From Nereocystis luetkeana (Eukaryota > Sar > Phaeophyceae > Laminariales > Laminariaceae), in assembly GCA_031213475.1 (NCBI GenBank), contig JARUPZ010000016.1, forward strand, positions 10,060,270 through 10,124,269: a stretch of 64,000 nt of DNA. Direction: 5' to 3'. The notes under the pieces are model-generated. The model did no database searches. It was given only the letters and a program-made list of their open reading frames with translations, and was not told the origin of the DNA. Each line of letters starts with the position of its first letter. The first letter of the stretch is position 1. The position numbers and the translations under genes are program-made. This document shows, one piece after another, positions 12,701 to 26,500 of this stretch.

Positions 12701-14051
12701 ATAATCTCCGCGGGCGATCGTAGAACCTCGGTCGTAGATCCGGTTTGAGCCACCTCGAAAAGGGTATGTATATACGTGGTACCTTTTGGGGCGGGGCGGT
12801 GTATATATATATTAGACTCTTGCGTTCGGCCGAAAACAAGCTATTAAAACCAGGTTGAACTGCTACCTACACACGATAGGTCTGCCGCTGTACATGCCGT
12901 GTTCGATGTGGGGCTCCGCTATGTGTACTCGTAGAACATCATCGTTGCGCGGGTTTTTGCGTCACCTCTATTTAATATCGATAAAATCGTGTTGATTACG
13001 ACGTTAGCTCTGCCCCTTTGGGGCCCCGAGAGGGCGACAAGAACAACTGCCGGTACCAGGTACCTTTTAATACCACTCTGAACCTAAAGATAATGATCGA
13101 TTGTACACTAATAATCAACACAAACGGCACTTATTTTTCGGGAAAGAGTGGTCGCAGGCACCAGGTATTGTTTTGATGTCACCTGAAAGCAGTAGTGGTA
13201 TCAACATTTATACGAGCAGGGTGAGCACCCAGCAGTATGTAAGGGCAGGATCATGTCGCGCACGTGCTGTGCGACTCTTTGCGTTGTAACTCGGACAACA
13301 ATTTTCATCATCCCCATCCCCCGATGGCGCAGTGGCCGTTGCTGTAATCATGGTCACTTCTTACCGTCAATTTTGTCTGATCAAGTCCCGACAGGGAGGG
13401 TTGGTTGCTCACAAGCAGAACAACAAGTCCACAGCAGCAGTAGATGCCCCCTCCTTATTCCCATCCCCCATGAAGAGAGATCATGTGTGTCCAAGTTCCA
13501 TCTTGCGCATGTGCGCTGTCGTCGGAGAGGTGGCAGGTAGTCGTCTCGGTTGCCGTGCCGTGCTGCATCATGTCAACCCCCGGATTACCCATGTTTGATT
13601 TACACTGCTGCAATCTGCTATTAATACCACTGCTATTGTTCAGCGTAAAATATGTACCAGGGTACCTGGTATGCAGGAGTGGCTGTATGTACGTACAGGA
13701 GTAGATTCGTTGATGTTCTTGAAACTCGCCTCAATTCTCCTGCTTCAACCTTCACAGTTCAACGAAGTTGCAGCCAGCATTCAAGTCACCATGCTCGAGA
13801 AACACCCAGCGAATACAACAGAAGCAATGAGACAAAGATGGGTTTCGACCATGCGTGCAGCTCCTGACACTAGCAGTAGCCGGAGGGAGATAACCACACG
13901 CAACAGGAGGCACGCAGTAAGAGGTTTGGTTCTTCCCCCAACGATAGCACGCGATGTTGAGAGATGGCCTTTCGTGTAAAGCCAAAAGGCGGCGGGATGC
14001 GAAGAAAATGTTTGTACCTGGTACTTTGGTCGTGTCGAGGGTCTCACTCAC
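9786..14051. other. Unresolved 5' part of START gene / non-coding
   Basis: Repeat-poor compared with the rest. Contains short telomere-like (CCCTAA)n at 11,088, CAG/CTG-type runs near 11,950 and several ACCAGGTA motifs from 13,050 on. No exon could be proved. Confidence 0.5.
11088..11107. repeat. Interstitial telomere-like repeat
   Basis: About 3.3 units of CCCTAA, followed by degenerate CCCCTACCCC. Confidence 0.8.
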
Positions 14052-14097
14052 CGATGGCCAAAGCAGGTCGCCGAGCAATTGATGCCACCCCGAACAT
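14052..14097 (-). CDS. Candidate first exon of the START gene
   Basis: ATG then MFGVASIARRPALAI and a perfect G|GTGAGT donor, 312 bp from the divergent CCT1 start codon. Its phase can be carried to the first resolved START exon through a 29-nt exon at 10462-10434. Speculative. Confidence 0.25.
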
Positions 14098-14408
14098 GAT
14101 CCTGTAGGTTTTTGCTTTGGGTGGAAGTGCAGTCTATCACAGAAGGAGGAGGGCGGTAGACTCACAATCGACGTCCAGTTTCGCGATGCCGGTCGGCGTT
14201 GGATTTTTGGTCATTTTTCTTGGTGTCCCATGTCCCACGTCCCATGCCAAAACACGCCTTTACTAGTAATAGGAAACCTGTTTGTTCGCGCGCCCGTCCG
14301 ACCGTCCGTCCCCACTCGTGCAATATCGGCAGCAAGCGAGCAAAAGAGGGACGCTGGAAGTGCAGGTGTCGCTGGATCACCAGTTTTGATAGGGTTAGCA
14401 GCGGCAAG

Positions 14409-14450
14409 ATGTCGGGACTTGCTTTGATGGGAGATCGGACGTCTGGTCAG
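14409..14450 (+). CDS. CCT1: CCT1 exon 1 (start codon)
   Basis: Encodes residues 1-14 and ends in frame at a CAG|GTGAGC donor. This ATG is chosen because the 14 residues join exactly to the conserved DVRTQNV of exon 2 and parallel the N-terminus of animal TCP1. A GTG-initiated reading just upstream of exon 2 is not needed. Confidence 0.9.
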
Positions 14451-17400
14451 GTGAGCCCTGCCGCCAAATCCGATCGAAATCGAAAATGGAAGCAGATCCA
14501 AGGGGCGTTGGATTGCCTTGTCCATAGGTCAGTCTCCACCAGGTACAACCGAGCAACACCGCCAAGGCCTGATATCTGACCAGCACAGAGGTGCTGGAGC
14601 TTGGTGGCACATTATGCTGTGTGCAAGGTACAATGGGAAGGGCGTGCGTTTTTCACGTTTGTGCATATAGCGTGTTCCACACCAGCAAGCAGCAGCGAAG
14701 CGTATTTTGGTTTTCCTTGGTCGGGTGCGTTGCCTCGAGACCACCAGCTGTCCATGCCCACCGCCCAACTGGGGCTCCAGGCGCACCGGCCTGCGAGAAC
14801 ACGCATGGGATGCTGACGATAGACTGCTGTTGTTGTGCAGGGCATTAAATTTTGCTCGGATTGAAATCTCCGGTGCGAGATCCATGTTTTCTGTTGTGGG
14901 TGGAGAAGGCCTCTATTTGTACGCACGTTTTTTTTTTGTATTGAAAATACTCTATTTTCTAGATCGAATCCAACCCGATCACCTCAGAGCCGCGCATCAC
15001 AGCGGCAGCACAGGAAGCAGTGCATCAGCCTCATCAGTTCGGTATTGCAAATTGGACATTTGTACTCCCAAAGGACAAATACCTGGTACCTGGTACAGCA
15101 GTATAGGCCCACGCCCGAGGAATAGCCTAATAAGAATAAGAGCACCAGGCTCGTTTTTTGTGGGGGACGTTAACAAATCAAAGTGAGAAATCGTGCCCAG
15201 GGGCGAGTGCTGCACTAAAACCTATACCCTGGTATACGATAGTACTGCTGTTTGGAGTCTATGCTCAAGGTTGTTCAAGGATGTTGTCACAAAAAGGTTC
15301 TACTGCTGTATTGATAAGGGTTTGCTCAGTGTAGCTGTTTCTTCTTGGTGGGCCCATACCGCAATTAAGTGTAATGCTGTACGGTACGCACGTTTACAAG
15401 TAGTATTCATACTAATAGCATCATTTCAGTAGTAGTAAAATAGTTCAGAGGTTGCTCGAGCGCCGAAGCGACTAGTGTCCTCTCCGTGTCGCGTGCTCTG
15501 TGGCCGTTCTCCCCCCGCTGCTCTGTGTCACAGGACGTCCGAACTCAAAATGTGACCGCAGCGACGGCCATCGCTAACATCGTCAAGTCTTCCCTCGGAC
15601 CAGTAGGCCTGGACAAGATGCTCGTCGACGAGGTGAGAGCCGTCGACTCGCTCCATCACTTGATCCATACGTCGTGCATGTCGTTGTCGTTCTTGTTCTA
15701 TTACCCGTACTCTTGACATCAGGCAGGATTGCTGGGAAATGACCTCGTCATGTGAGAACACCATCATTTTATTGAAGCCCCTCTCAATCAATCAGTGCTT
15801 TGACGACTGGCTGGTTGATTTCGACGGTCTTAGTGTCGCTCGTACACGTACAAGCATGTACACACCCACAGCTATTCCTTCGCAGACGCCTCCTCGTACT
15901 ACGAGTATTAACTATTAACAATAATACGTACCAGGTACCAGGTATCAGGTACACGTTTACCCTGGTATGTGTTTATACTCTTAGGGGGGGGCATAGTAAA
16001 TAAAACCAAATATTGTTATTAATAGTAAAAATAAGTACATATATACTGGTAGGTTTTGTGTGTGCGGTAGGTCCTATTTACTCTGGTCCCCCGTATACAA
16101 TCGTATCCACTTCGGATTTTTGTTCGCTGACGAATTGCCGTGCGTAAAGTACCCCCTCCCGGAAACGGTTTCCGGCGGCAACGAGTTCCACTGCTGTGAT
16201 ATTTATGATGTACCTGGTATAAGATGAAAGGCGGCAGTTAGATACCTGGTACGAAGTGAGTTTAACGCACGGTTTGGTGGTGCAAAATTGTGTGGAAACC
16301 CCTCTTGGCCGCGTGAGTGCGGGCACTACACTATAGTGTACAATGCAGGTACACGGCGGACGTGGAAAAGCACGTAAATGTCAATGTTTTCTGGGTACAG
16401 GCGCTTTGAATAGCAACCGTCTGGCTGGCAAGGGAGGCTTGAGGCCTGACAGTTATTGATAGTTAGCTTCCCGAAGAATAAGCGTACGTAGTAAACCATG
16501 CCAGCGCCTCGTGTTCTCGCAATGTCACGTTAAACGTAACGGTTGAGCGCTCTTGCCGTTGCCACATCGTTGTCGCTGAAAGCTGCGTAGCTGTACCAGA
16601 GCCCTAACGACGAGATGGATGGTTGTTTTTTGTCCCTTTGGTAAAGGTTGGAGATGTGACCATTACCAACGACGGGGCGACAATCCTGAAGCAGCTCGAC
16701 GTCGAGCACCCCGCTGCGAAGGTGCTGGTGGAGCTGGCGGACCTACAGGACCAGGAGGTGACCATATATAGACATCCCTTCCAGGATGTGCTCGAAATCG
16801 CGATCGTCCAACGGCGCCTGAAGTATTATCTGGAGCACGCCGTGCGGTACACCTATGTAGACGAAAACGTGCGATGTGATTGATCGACTGCGCGGCTTTC
16901 GGTGTTCGGGACCGGCACACCTTTCTTGACGGAACTCAATACAGTGCACTGGAAAAAATAGGCGTGCGCCTAACTCTACAACTCTCGATCAGTTGCTTGT
17001 TCTGCACTCTTTAAGCACAAGGTCTCGATGTCTGGGTTATGAGACCAAGAGTCGTGAAAGAGGCACTTTTAGCCTGGGATTTGGTCGGGCTGCCGCCGTT
17101 GCTGTAGTTTATGTATCGAGACTGATGAATGCGTGTACGTGAAGTCCCGGAACTTTGCACTTTTTTTTTGGTCACGGAAAAAGCTTTTACAAATGCCACC
17201 TTTTTTGTGAGCAACTTGGTCGAGCTGCTTTTGTTATTTTTTTTGCTTGGTCCAGATATTGATGGATGGATGTACTGGTATTATTAATAATAGCCATTAA
17301 TAGCTGCTCTTCGCGCTTATCACGATAGTACTAATACTGACAGCTGGCGCCAAGATATCACAGATGCCCGCCTGTACGGTACACTTTTGTTACGCGAGTT

Positions 17401-17534
17401 TTACGAATGCGTCAGCTGTGAGTTCGATCGAGAATGCTTGCCTATCGCCACTACTGCCATTCTGTCGCGCCACCTGTACGTGACACTTTCGAGGCGCTTT
17501 CGCCCTTTTGGCTCGTTTTTTCTGGTCGATTCCG

Positions 17535-17572
<38 letters not shown>

Positions 17573-20500
17573 AACTGCACTCTGCACTCATCACTCGTCA
17601 AGGTGGGCGACGGGACGACGTCGGTGGTGATCGTGGCGGCAGAGCTGCTGAAGAGGGCGAACGAGCTCATCAAGAACAACATCCACCCCACCACGGTCAT
17701 GGCGGGTTACCGACTGGCCCTGAAAGAGGCCGTGAAGTACATCAAGGCCAACCTCTGCGTGCCGGTTGACAAGCTGGGCAGGTGAACCCAACCGTGGATC
17801 TTCCCCACCTGGGACAGATAATTGATTTCTCACTTGATTATGTAGCTATTTCAGGGAAAAGATAGATCCCTGATCTGTATGATCTACCGCAGATATTTAC
17901 AGGGCAGATAGATCGCTGATCTGTATTATCTAGCTCGCGTTGTTGTCGGGTGGGAGCCATGTAATCTGCATGGTCTAGGATTTTTTTTCTGGGTTGGATA
18001 TGCATTTGTCGTATACAGATCCTGTACGGCTCCTCAGAACGGCAGGTTATGATCTGTGTGATCTATCTGATATGTCTGGTGTTTGGAAGCTTCCAGCGGT
18101 GGTGCGTGCGCACGGGCAAACTCTGCGGCACCCTGCATACACCAAGCGGCCGACGCGGGCACGTTTGCGAGGTGTCCGCATGGGCGGGTTCGGCACGGAC
18201 TGCTCGCTCTGTTAACCTTGAAGGGCGCTCCGCTCCGTCCCGCCCCGCCCAGCGCTGCCCGAATGATGACGACGGATGTAATCTCCTCCCGTCACCCTTG
18301 GTGGGAACTACCGTAGCACTGTATGCACATGTCGGAAAGGTCAGATCTCTCATGTCATGGTCTAGGCCTCATAATCTAGATCTTTTACGATCTAGATCAT
18401 GGAGTGATCTAGATCCTTCGGGGTAGATGTATGCTTGATCTATACATGATCTGCACGATCTGTGTCATACTTTAGAGGTGGAATACGTACATGACATGGC
18501 TCTTGCGCCCGCACATCTTTGCTGGGTGGGATATGTATGATTTGTATGAACCGGCTCTTGCACAACATCTCATACGAAAAATTTAGGATCCGTGAAGGTG
18601 ATCTATCTGTAGATGATCTATCTGTTTGTGATGTAACTGTCCGATGTGTGGAAATATGTGCGTGTTTTATTCTACAGGCCAAACCTTATTAACGCGGCTA
18701 GGACCGCAATGAGCTCTAAGATTCTTGGACCGGAGAGCTCTTTTTTCGCGGAGATGGCGGTGGATGCCGTGACCGCCGTCAGGATGGAATCGGGAGGCGA
18801 CTTGGGCAAGAAGGTGAGCTCCGGGTGTGCAGTAAGACTGGCACCTGGTACCTGATGCCAGGCATGTGGCAAGATATGTGTAGCTCTCGCTGAGCACTCT
18901 GATGGTGTATTGATTTGACCGAGGTAGGGTAGAGAGCAGTAGAGCTTAAAACCACTTACTTCGAGAAAATGGTTGACACACTCTGTGCACAACACGAAGG
19001 AACTGTAGAGTTATACCCATTGGTTGACTGGGTCTGATCTGATTGGCTTATGAAATAGTTGTATTCGTCTCGTGCGCACAGAGTGGCCCTCAACCACTTT
19101 CTTCCGAAAAAGTGGTGGGCTTCCCTGGTTGGGGATCCAGTCCGAAACGGCGTCGTGACTCGGAAGTACAGGAGTAAGAGTCACAGGAAGAAAAGAGGGT
19201 GGGGTTGAGAGCGAGGGGGGTGAGAGTCAAAGGAAGAAAAAGGAGCAGGGGTGACAGGCAAAAGAAGAAAAGAGGGCAGGCGTGACAGTCAAACAAACGC
19301 CGACACTGCTTGTTACACGGTACGTCTATCACATCATAAGGCCGTTGAAGGCACGCCTCTAGGTCTGGTAGACGCGTTTGCACGCGTTGGACAGATTACA
19401 TACAGATCATGATCTGCTACAGATCATCTATAGATCCTCACCTGCCGTTACCAGATGCTGTGCGGGGTCTATACAGTACAGATCCAACCCGGGAGGATTG
19501 CCTTAGATCATGCAGATTAAATGGCTCCCATCTGGCAACATAAAGTACATAGATCATGCAGGTCATGCAGATCAGGAATAGATTATATATCTGCCCTGGA
19601 TGAGCTAGATCAGGAATGTAGTAATCGATTACCTGTCCTCGGTGTTGTTGTTTGTAATTGTCGCCAACTGCGTGCGCTCTTGGAATGCATTGCATAAAAG
19701 TCTGCGCTGCCGGCTGCTGTTTGTTTTCTGATTCGGTTCTGGTTGTGGTCTCTGTAGTTGTCGTGATTGTTAAAAAACCGAAGGAGAAAAAAAAAACGGA
19801 GGTTCTCGGTCGGACAGCGCGGAGACCCAGCTATAGATCTCCGGGTTCACACACCTCGAAAGAGAACAAACAAATTGACCCCCCCAGCATCGTAGGTATT
19901 TTGAATTGGGGAGCGTGTTGAGATTAATCCTTTTAGAGTACTGCAGTCTCGTTTGGGAACCGAATCACTCATTTTTAAAGTACTTTATCCCCAAAATTGG
20001 CCTAAAGAAAGACTGCGGCACTAAAAGCGTTGAGGGGTATGTGGTAATTGGTGCGTTTTGAAAACATAGCGTGGCGGGCGTTGTGTCTATTATTAGTTCT
20101 TCTGCTCTCCCGCGCGCGCTTGGAAGAAACGAAAAACCACGGCGACAAGGAGGTGAATGCCTGGTTGTTGTTGTACGAAGTACGAGCCGTTCTCGTAGTT
20201 TCGAACGAATGTTACACCAGCAGCACGGCGGCCACGAAAAACATGCATCGGACAGATCATCTACAGATCATGATATATCTATCTATTTATCTACGGTAGA
20301 TCATCTAGATCGTGAAATTCCTCACCTGCCACTGCTGTTGTAAAAGGTCGTGCAGGATCTGCACAATACCGCATATTGTGCTAGATCATGCAAAATACCT
20401 GGTATACGGGTCCCACCCGCTAGATCATACAAGGTCGGGGATAGATGATCTATCTGTCTGGAAATATCTAGACCATGAAGTGGGAATGCTCTGTGCATGA

Positions 20501-23500
20501 TCTGTCCCTGGTGTGAAACATTCTGGAGGAGGGCGGGGGGGTGGGGGAGAACCGCGGGCGGGGTGGTGATCAGGAGAAATACGTTTTAGAGGAGGAAGCC
20601 GACGTTGACAAGATGAAAGGGAAATATATCGTACCTGGGACAGATCATGCACAGATATTTCTCGCAGTTCATTATCTCTCAGGGAAGATGGGTTCCTGAT
20701 CTGTATGATCTATATGATCTAGCCCGTGTTGCCGGGATGGAAGCCATACTGTCTGCACGATCTAGGGCATGTTTCCTGGGTTGGAGCTGTACTACAAAGA
20801 TCCTGCATAACATCTCACAACGGCAGCTGAGGATTTAGATGATTTATCTGTACATAATATAGCTGTAGATGATCTATCTGTACATGATATATATATACAT
20901 ATGTATATGTCACATGTGTGAAAGTTTTTGGGATTTATCTCGGGACGGGCAGAGTGACTTGCCCCCAGATTTAACCGCGGGTGGCTTGATACCCTTCTCG
21001 TCCTGCTTCTGGCCTGGCTGCCACGCGGGAAGCACGCTTGCACTTCAGAACAGAGGTTGATTCCAGGACTCTTTACCCGCGGGTCGGGTCCGAGCAGCGT
21101 TTTGTTATCTCACGGATCGGGTCGACTCGGGTCGGGTCGGGGCAGGAGGGTTTTAAACTCTAACGGGTCGGTTTGGGTCGGGTCACTCATACCCGGGTCG
21201 GGTCGGGTCGGGTCACCTGTACCCGACCCAACCTGACCTGACCTGACCTGACCTGACCTGACCCGCGAGGTTTGACCCGCGAGGTTTGACCCGACCCTTA
21301 AACAGCCCCGGTCATTTCCTTTGGTGCAAGAACTGTATTTGCACAAGGGGGACGAGGGTTGATTTCCTCGGAAGAAACGTCGTGGTATACGTGTAGTCCA
21401 CCGACGTACCTGCTGTAGCAACGGGTTGTTGCTTTTTTTTCGTTGGGCGCAAGGAAGACTTCCAACCGGCGGCGTCACTCTCGCTCGTTCCCGTGAATGT
21501 TCTCTCTCTCCCTCCCTCTCTCCCTCCCTCCCTCCCTCTGACCTGCGTGTTTTCTTTCAGGTGGTCAAGTACCCCGTGTCTTCGGTACACATCCTCAAGT
21601 GCCACGGGCTGAGTCTGCTGGACTCCAGAGTTGAGCCCGGCTACGCGCTGAACTGCGTCCGGGCGTCGCAGGGCATGCCGACGTCCGTACAGGGCGCGAA
21701 GATCGCCTGTCTGGACATCAACCTGCAACGGTACAAGATGCAGATGGGGGTGCAGGTGCGTGCGTGCGTTCGTGCATCGGAAGGGGGGAGATAATTGAAG
21801 AAGAAAGTTACGGCATCACAAAAAAAAAACGGTACCCGGTATTTTCGAGGCTCTGTTTCTGGGGGAGATCATAGTATGGTTTCTAGCCGAAAATCGGTGC
21901 GTCCGACTTTAACCCTCTTATTCTACTCCTATGTTTTGCCCATTCTGATTCCAAGTGTCTCCCCTAAGCGGGGGTGCACTGGCATATAAGGGTTAACCCT
22001 TTTAGAACCGCAGTCCCGTTCTGGGGACAATCCAGTCAAATTTCAAGTAGTTTTGTCCCCAAACGGGACTGCGGTTCTAAAGGGGTTAAGGGCAAGGAAT
22101 ATATTATGCATCCCTTATCCCCGTGTTTATGGGTGACTGTAGTTTCTAGGGGATTTTCGTCGGTGCAGCCGGGGGAGAGATTAAAACATGAAGTGTGTCT
22201 AAAAAACTATCAGGGAGTTATCTTCTACCACACGCGTGAGTGTCCGAGGCACAAAACGGGCGACCGATACCAGGGCCACAGGACGCAGTAGTGTTTTATC
22301 CCCTTGACCCAGCTTCGACTAAAATGTTGATGCTCCACACTACCTGGTATTCAATATTGATTACTTTTTATTGCATCTACGGAGAAAATTCCCTATATTG
22401 TTTTCCGGAAATTTCTTAGGCAGTCGAGGTTACGTTGTGGGGGTTGGTGAAGGGTTTACAGTCGAGTACATTTCAGCCCATTTTTTCCCCCGATGTTGTA
22501 CGTACAGCCTTGTTAACCAAATGCTGTGGCCAAAACCGCTGCATCCGACTTTAGCTTTTATTGTCCACGACTGCTCTTGTAGGAAGGGCACATGGGCGCG
22601 CGGCACCGTTTTGGCGCTGTGCTTGTTATCATTGTAGGCGGGAGGCGAGGGCTGGGCATGTCGCTGGCTCTGTCGCCAATTCAACCGGGCCTGGGCTGCT
22701 CGTGCCTGCCTAATTGATAGATAGTTTAGCTGTCGCTAGGCACTGTGGCGACAGGATACTTGTAACATGTTGTCAACTTGTGTGTGTGTTGATGGAAGAA
22801 GGTACTATGTAAACCAACCCACCCCAACCGAAGTGATTTTTTCGTTCTTATTTTCGCGTGAATTGGTTCAGGGAGCGTTTCGGCGTTCGGCGGACGCTTC
22901 GGGCATCTCCAAAGTATTCCCTTGTTTTTTTTTACGCCGTCAAAACTATTAATAGACACCGTTCTTAACGTTCGCTCGCAAAACGATACCCGGTACGCTT
23001 CGTACACCTGGTACCTAATAGGGCGTGTCTTAACTCCCACCAAAAAGCATGGGAACGGTCGGAACGGAACGAGGCTGTTCGTGGTCATCCGTTCCGTTCC
23101 TATGTAAAAAAACGTGTTTGGGTCCATGCAGAATCCTGGGCCTCGCCAGCCGAATCGGCACGAACGGTATATTTTGCACATGCCACGGCAAATTGATGTC
23201 CACTTCCATCTTCGGTGGTGTCCATCTACATCGAATAGAATTTTATTTGTTCCCGTTCGGTCGGGCCGTTCGGTCCTCCCAAACAAGCAAAAGGAGTGCA
23301 ACACTTCTTCCTCTCCCTAGACATCCTGTTTTTCTCGGGCTGCACTGGATCTATTCGTTTCCCACGAGCAATCAACACCAATTCATGCGGCAAATAATAT
23401 TCCATTCGGCTCGTTCCAATGCTCTCTGGGGGGGTTAAGACACACCCTTAATTGTGCGTGAGTGTTTTTGCGGTTACCACGGCTGGGGGTCGAATTTGTT

Positions 23501-26500
23501 CACTTGTGCGCGGTGGAGAAGCTTAACTCCGCACGAGGGGGAATGGGCGTATCGCGTATTGTGCATATGGCATATTAGGCACTCACGCGGCAGTTACATA
23601 GTGCCACTCTGTTCCTAAATATTAGCGTGTTTTATATTCTAGTATGTACCCCAAGTATTCATTATTATTCGGGGCAGAGTGGTATGCTCATTGCTGCCTG
23701 GGAGTGGCCACACCAGAAAACAAAGCAATCGATTCGACGTTGTCTTCCATATGCAAGTAATCCCGCTTCACAAGCGGTTCTTAGTACTAATAGGATGCAG
23801 CTCGCCCTTCATGCGACTGGCGCAACACCTCGCGGCGCTTCGCGCTTGATTCAAGCAGTGTCTGTCTGGTCGGTGAGAACCCGACATGCTCCGTCCCGGC
23901 ATTAGAGGGATGCGAGGGTTTATGGTCATACGATTACGGCCATGCATGAGACAAAGACAATCCCCCCCCACCAGCGCGCGCGCCCAAATGTCGGTGGTGT
24001 CTCTATTGGGTGTTGGAACGATTATCCGTCTGGATGCGTTTTCAGTGGTCTAATAATTAAGGCTACCGACAAAATAAGTACCCCCTCCCCACACTCGCTT
24101 GACGTTTTTATAAGGTTGTCGTGAACGACGTAAAAGAAGTCGACGCCATCCGACAGCGGGAGATGGACATCACCAAGGAACGCATCGAGAAGATCCTGGG
24201 CTCGGGCGCCAACGTGGTGCTCACGACAAAGGGCATCGATGATCTGTGCCTCAAGTACTTTGTTGAGGCGGGGGCCATGGCCGTAAGGTAAGTATCAGCG
24301 TGTGGACACTTTTTTTCTATTACTAGGGTGTGTGGAGTTTCATAGATTCGTAGTGTACTCCTCGGGACTGAAAATGGAAGGCCCCTCGGGGGCGATGAGG
24401 GGTGTGTAAAACCGGCATCAGATTATCGGCTGTTCTCGAAATCACAAGCGGTTTGCGAGAAAATACGTTTTCGGGGATGTTGTGCTGGCCCCTGGCGAAC
24501 AACGCCTGCATGTATACTGGAAAGCCATATTTTTTCGGAGTTTTAGAGCTCCTTTGGTAATTTTTGGTAGTAGTTGTTAAACAAAACTACCAAATAACTC
24601 CTTTTTTCTCGGTTCCGATTTGTTGCGAACGGTACCCCGCGAGTATTTACCACTCTGGACGGAAATGTAAGGACCTTTGGAGTATAAATATGAAGTCAAA
24701 ACGGTCCTTACGTTTCCGTCCACAGTGGTAAATACTCCGGGGGGTACCCGGGTACATGCCCCGAGTATGACCGGTGATCGCGTGTGTCGCCTATTCTTTC
24801 GGCAGCGAGAGGGGGTGCTGAGAAGTGTCGGGATGATGGCTCCGGGAGCCACCGTGCTGTGGTGGTTTCATTATGTTGTTGGGGGTTGTGGGGTTTGCTT
24901 GAAAGTTGTCAGGCCTTGGTTTGCTTGAAAGTTGTGGGTGGGGTTTTTGCAGCCGACGGTCGTCGTACTGCGGTGGTGCGACGACCGTACTGTACTGTAG
25001 TGCGGATGTGTGTATGTATGTATGTATGTATGCATCGCCAATGCTCTTAACCCTTTTAGAACTGCAGTCTCATTTTGGGGACAATCCACTCAAATTTCAA
25101 GTACTCTTTCCCCAAATCGGGACTGCGGTCCTAAAAGGGTTTAGTAGGACGTGTGGCTCACTGTGTGCTTCGTGCGCTGCACCGGTTGTCTATGCGGGCT
25201 GGCGGTATCGGTTTGTTGGAATGGTTGGTTGTACCGGTTGGTTGCCCGTAACGGTGGGTTGTCCGTAACGGTCGGCAGAAATGGTTGGTTGTAACGGTGG
25301 ATTCTACCGGTTGGGTATTAACGGCTGATTGTCCGTAACGGTTGTCTGTAACGGTTGTCTGTAGCGTTCGATTGTAACGGTTGATTGTACCGGCCGGCAG
25401 CACGTGCCGGTTGTTCGTGCCGCTTGGCGAATATTGAAAAGTAGGCCGCCAAGCCGGCCCCGTAGGTCCTAGCCTTCACCCACGCTGCAGACGCTTTCAG
25501 GCACGTAGAGATGGGAACACCGCAGGCGAAAAATAGTGAGACTGGCATGTTGATAGGCATATGCCTGAATGCGCCTTAACCCTTTTAGAACCACAGTCCC
25601 ATATGTTGGGACAAATCACTAAAATTAGAAGTAGTTCGTCCCCAAAACGAGATTGCGGTCGTAAACGTGCCTATCTACTTGAGCCTGGTGCTTCGGACAC
25701 GCTTGTTTCAGAACAGGTAATTCAGCCTTATTTTTCAGGCATGCACAGACCCCCCTCAAATTGCATCCCCTTCCCCCTCTGATGTTGCGAGTTGCGTTAT
25801 TTTTCGGTGCCTCCAAGTGCGTTCAGGCGCGTGTCTGGATAAAGATTGGCAAAATAGGCACAAAAACAGTAGATCAGGCACGCCTGTTGCAGAAAACGTA
25901 GTTCAGGCATTTTTTTCAGGAATCCCCTGAAGGCTAGGTAGGGTCTACCGGCCCATGCCCTCCGACACTCTGTGCTCGAAAACGTTATCGTTTCAGCTGT
26001 AACTTTTTTCTTAGCCAGCACGGCGTTGTTCTTTTTCAGGGTATCGCTCTGGAAGGCGAGAGTGGTGCATGGTATGTACCTTGTTTGCTCGTGACTCGTG
26101 TCTGTTTGTTGCCGAACCCCCGCCGCCGGTGGTGTCCTTCACGAATAGGCGCGTAAAGAAAGAGGACATGCGGCGTATCGCCAAGTCGACGGGCGCGAGC
26201 ATCGTGACGACCCTGGCGGACATGGAGGGGAACGAGACGTTTGACCCCAGTGTGCTGGGAGAGGCGGAAGAGGTGAGCGCCCTGCCTTAACCCTTGATGT
26301 AACCCTTTCTACATAAAACATACTATAACGGGGGGACCATAGCAAATAGGACCGAATATTTCAGTAAAAATAGGTAAATATATAGTTTTTTTTGTGTATA
26401 CCATAGGTCCTACCTGGGATTAACTATGGTCCCCCGTAATAGCAGTAAAATCTGACTCTAGTTCTGGGTGTCTCACCCACTGTTAATGGTAGCAAATATG

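Noticed and set aside
15486-15533. In-frame GTG upstream of CCT1 exon 2 as a start
   Set aside because: Sequence after it is not CCT-like; a proper ATG exon with a perfect donor exists at 14,409.
17434-17769. Poly-Ala / poly-Ser / poly-Gln frames over the CTG repeat
   Set aside because: Microsatellite translation in intron 3 of CCT1 and out-of-frame reading of exon 4.
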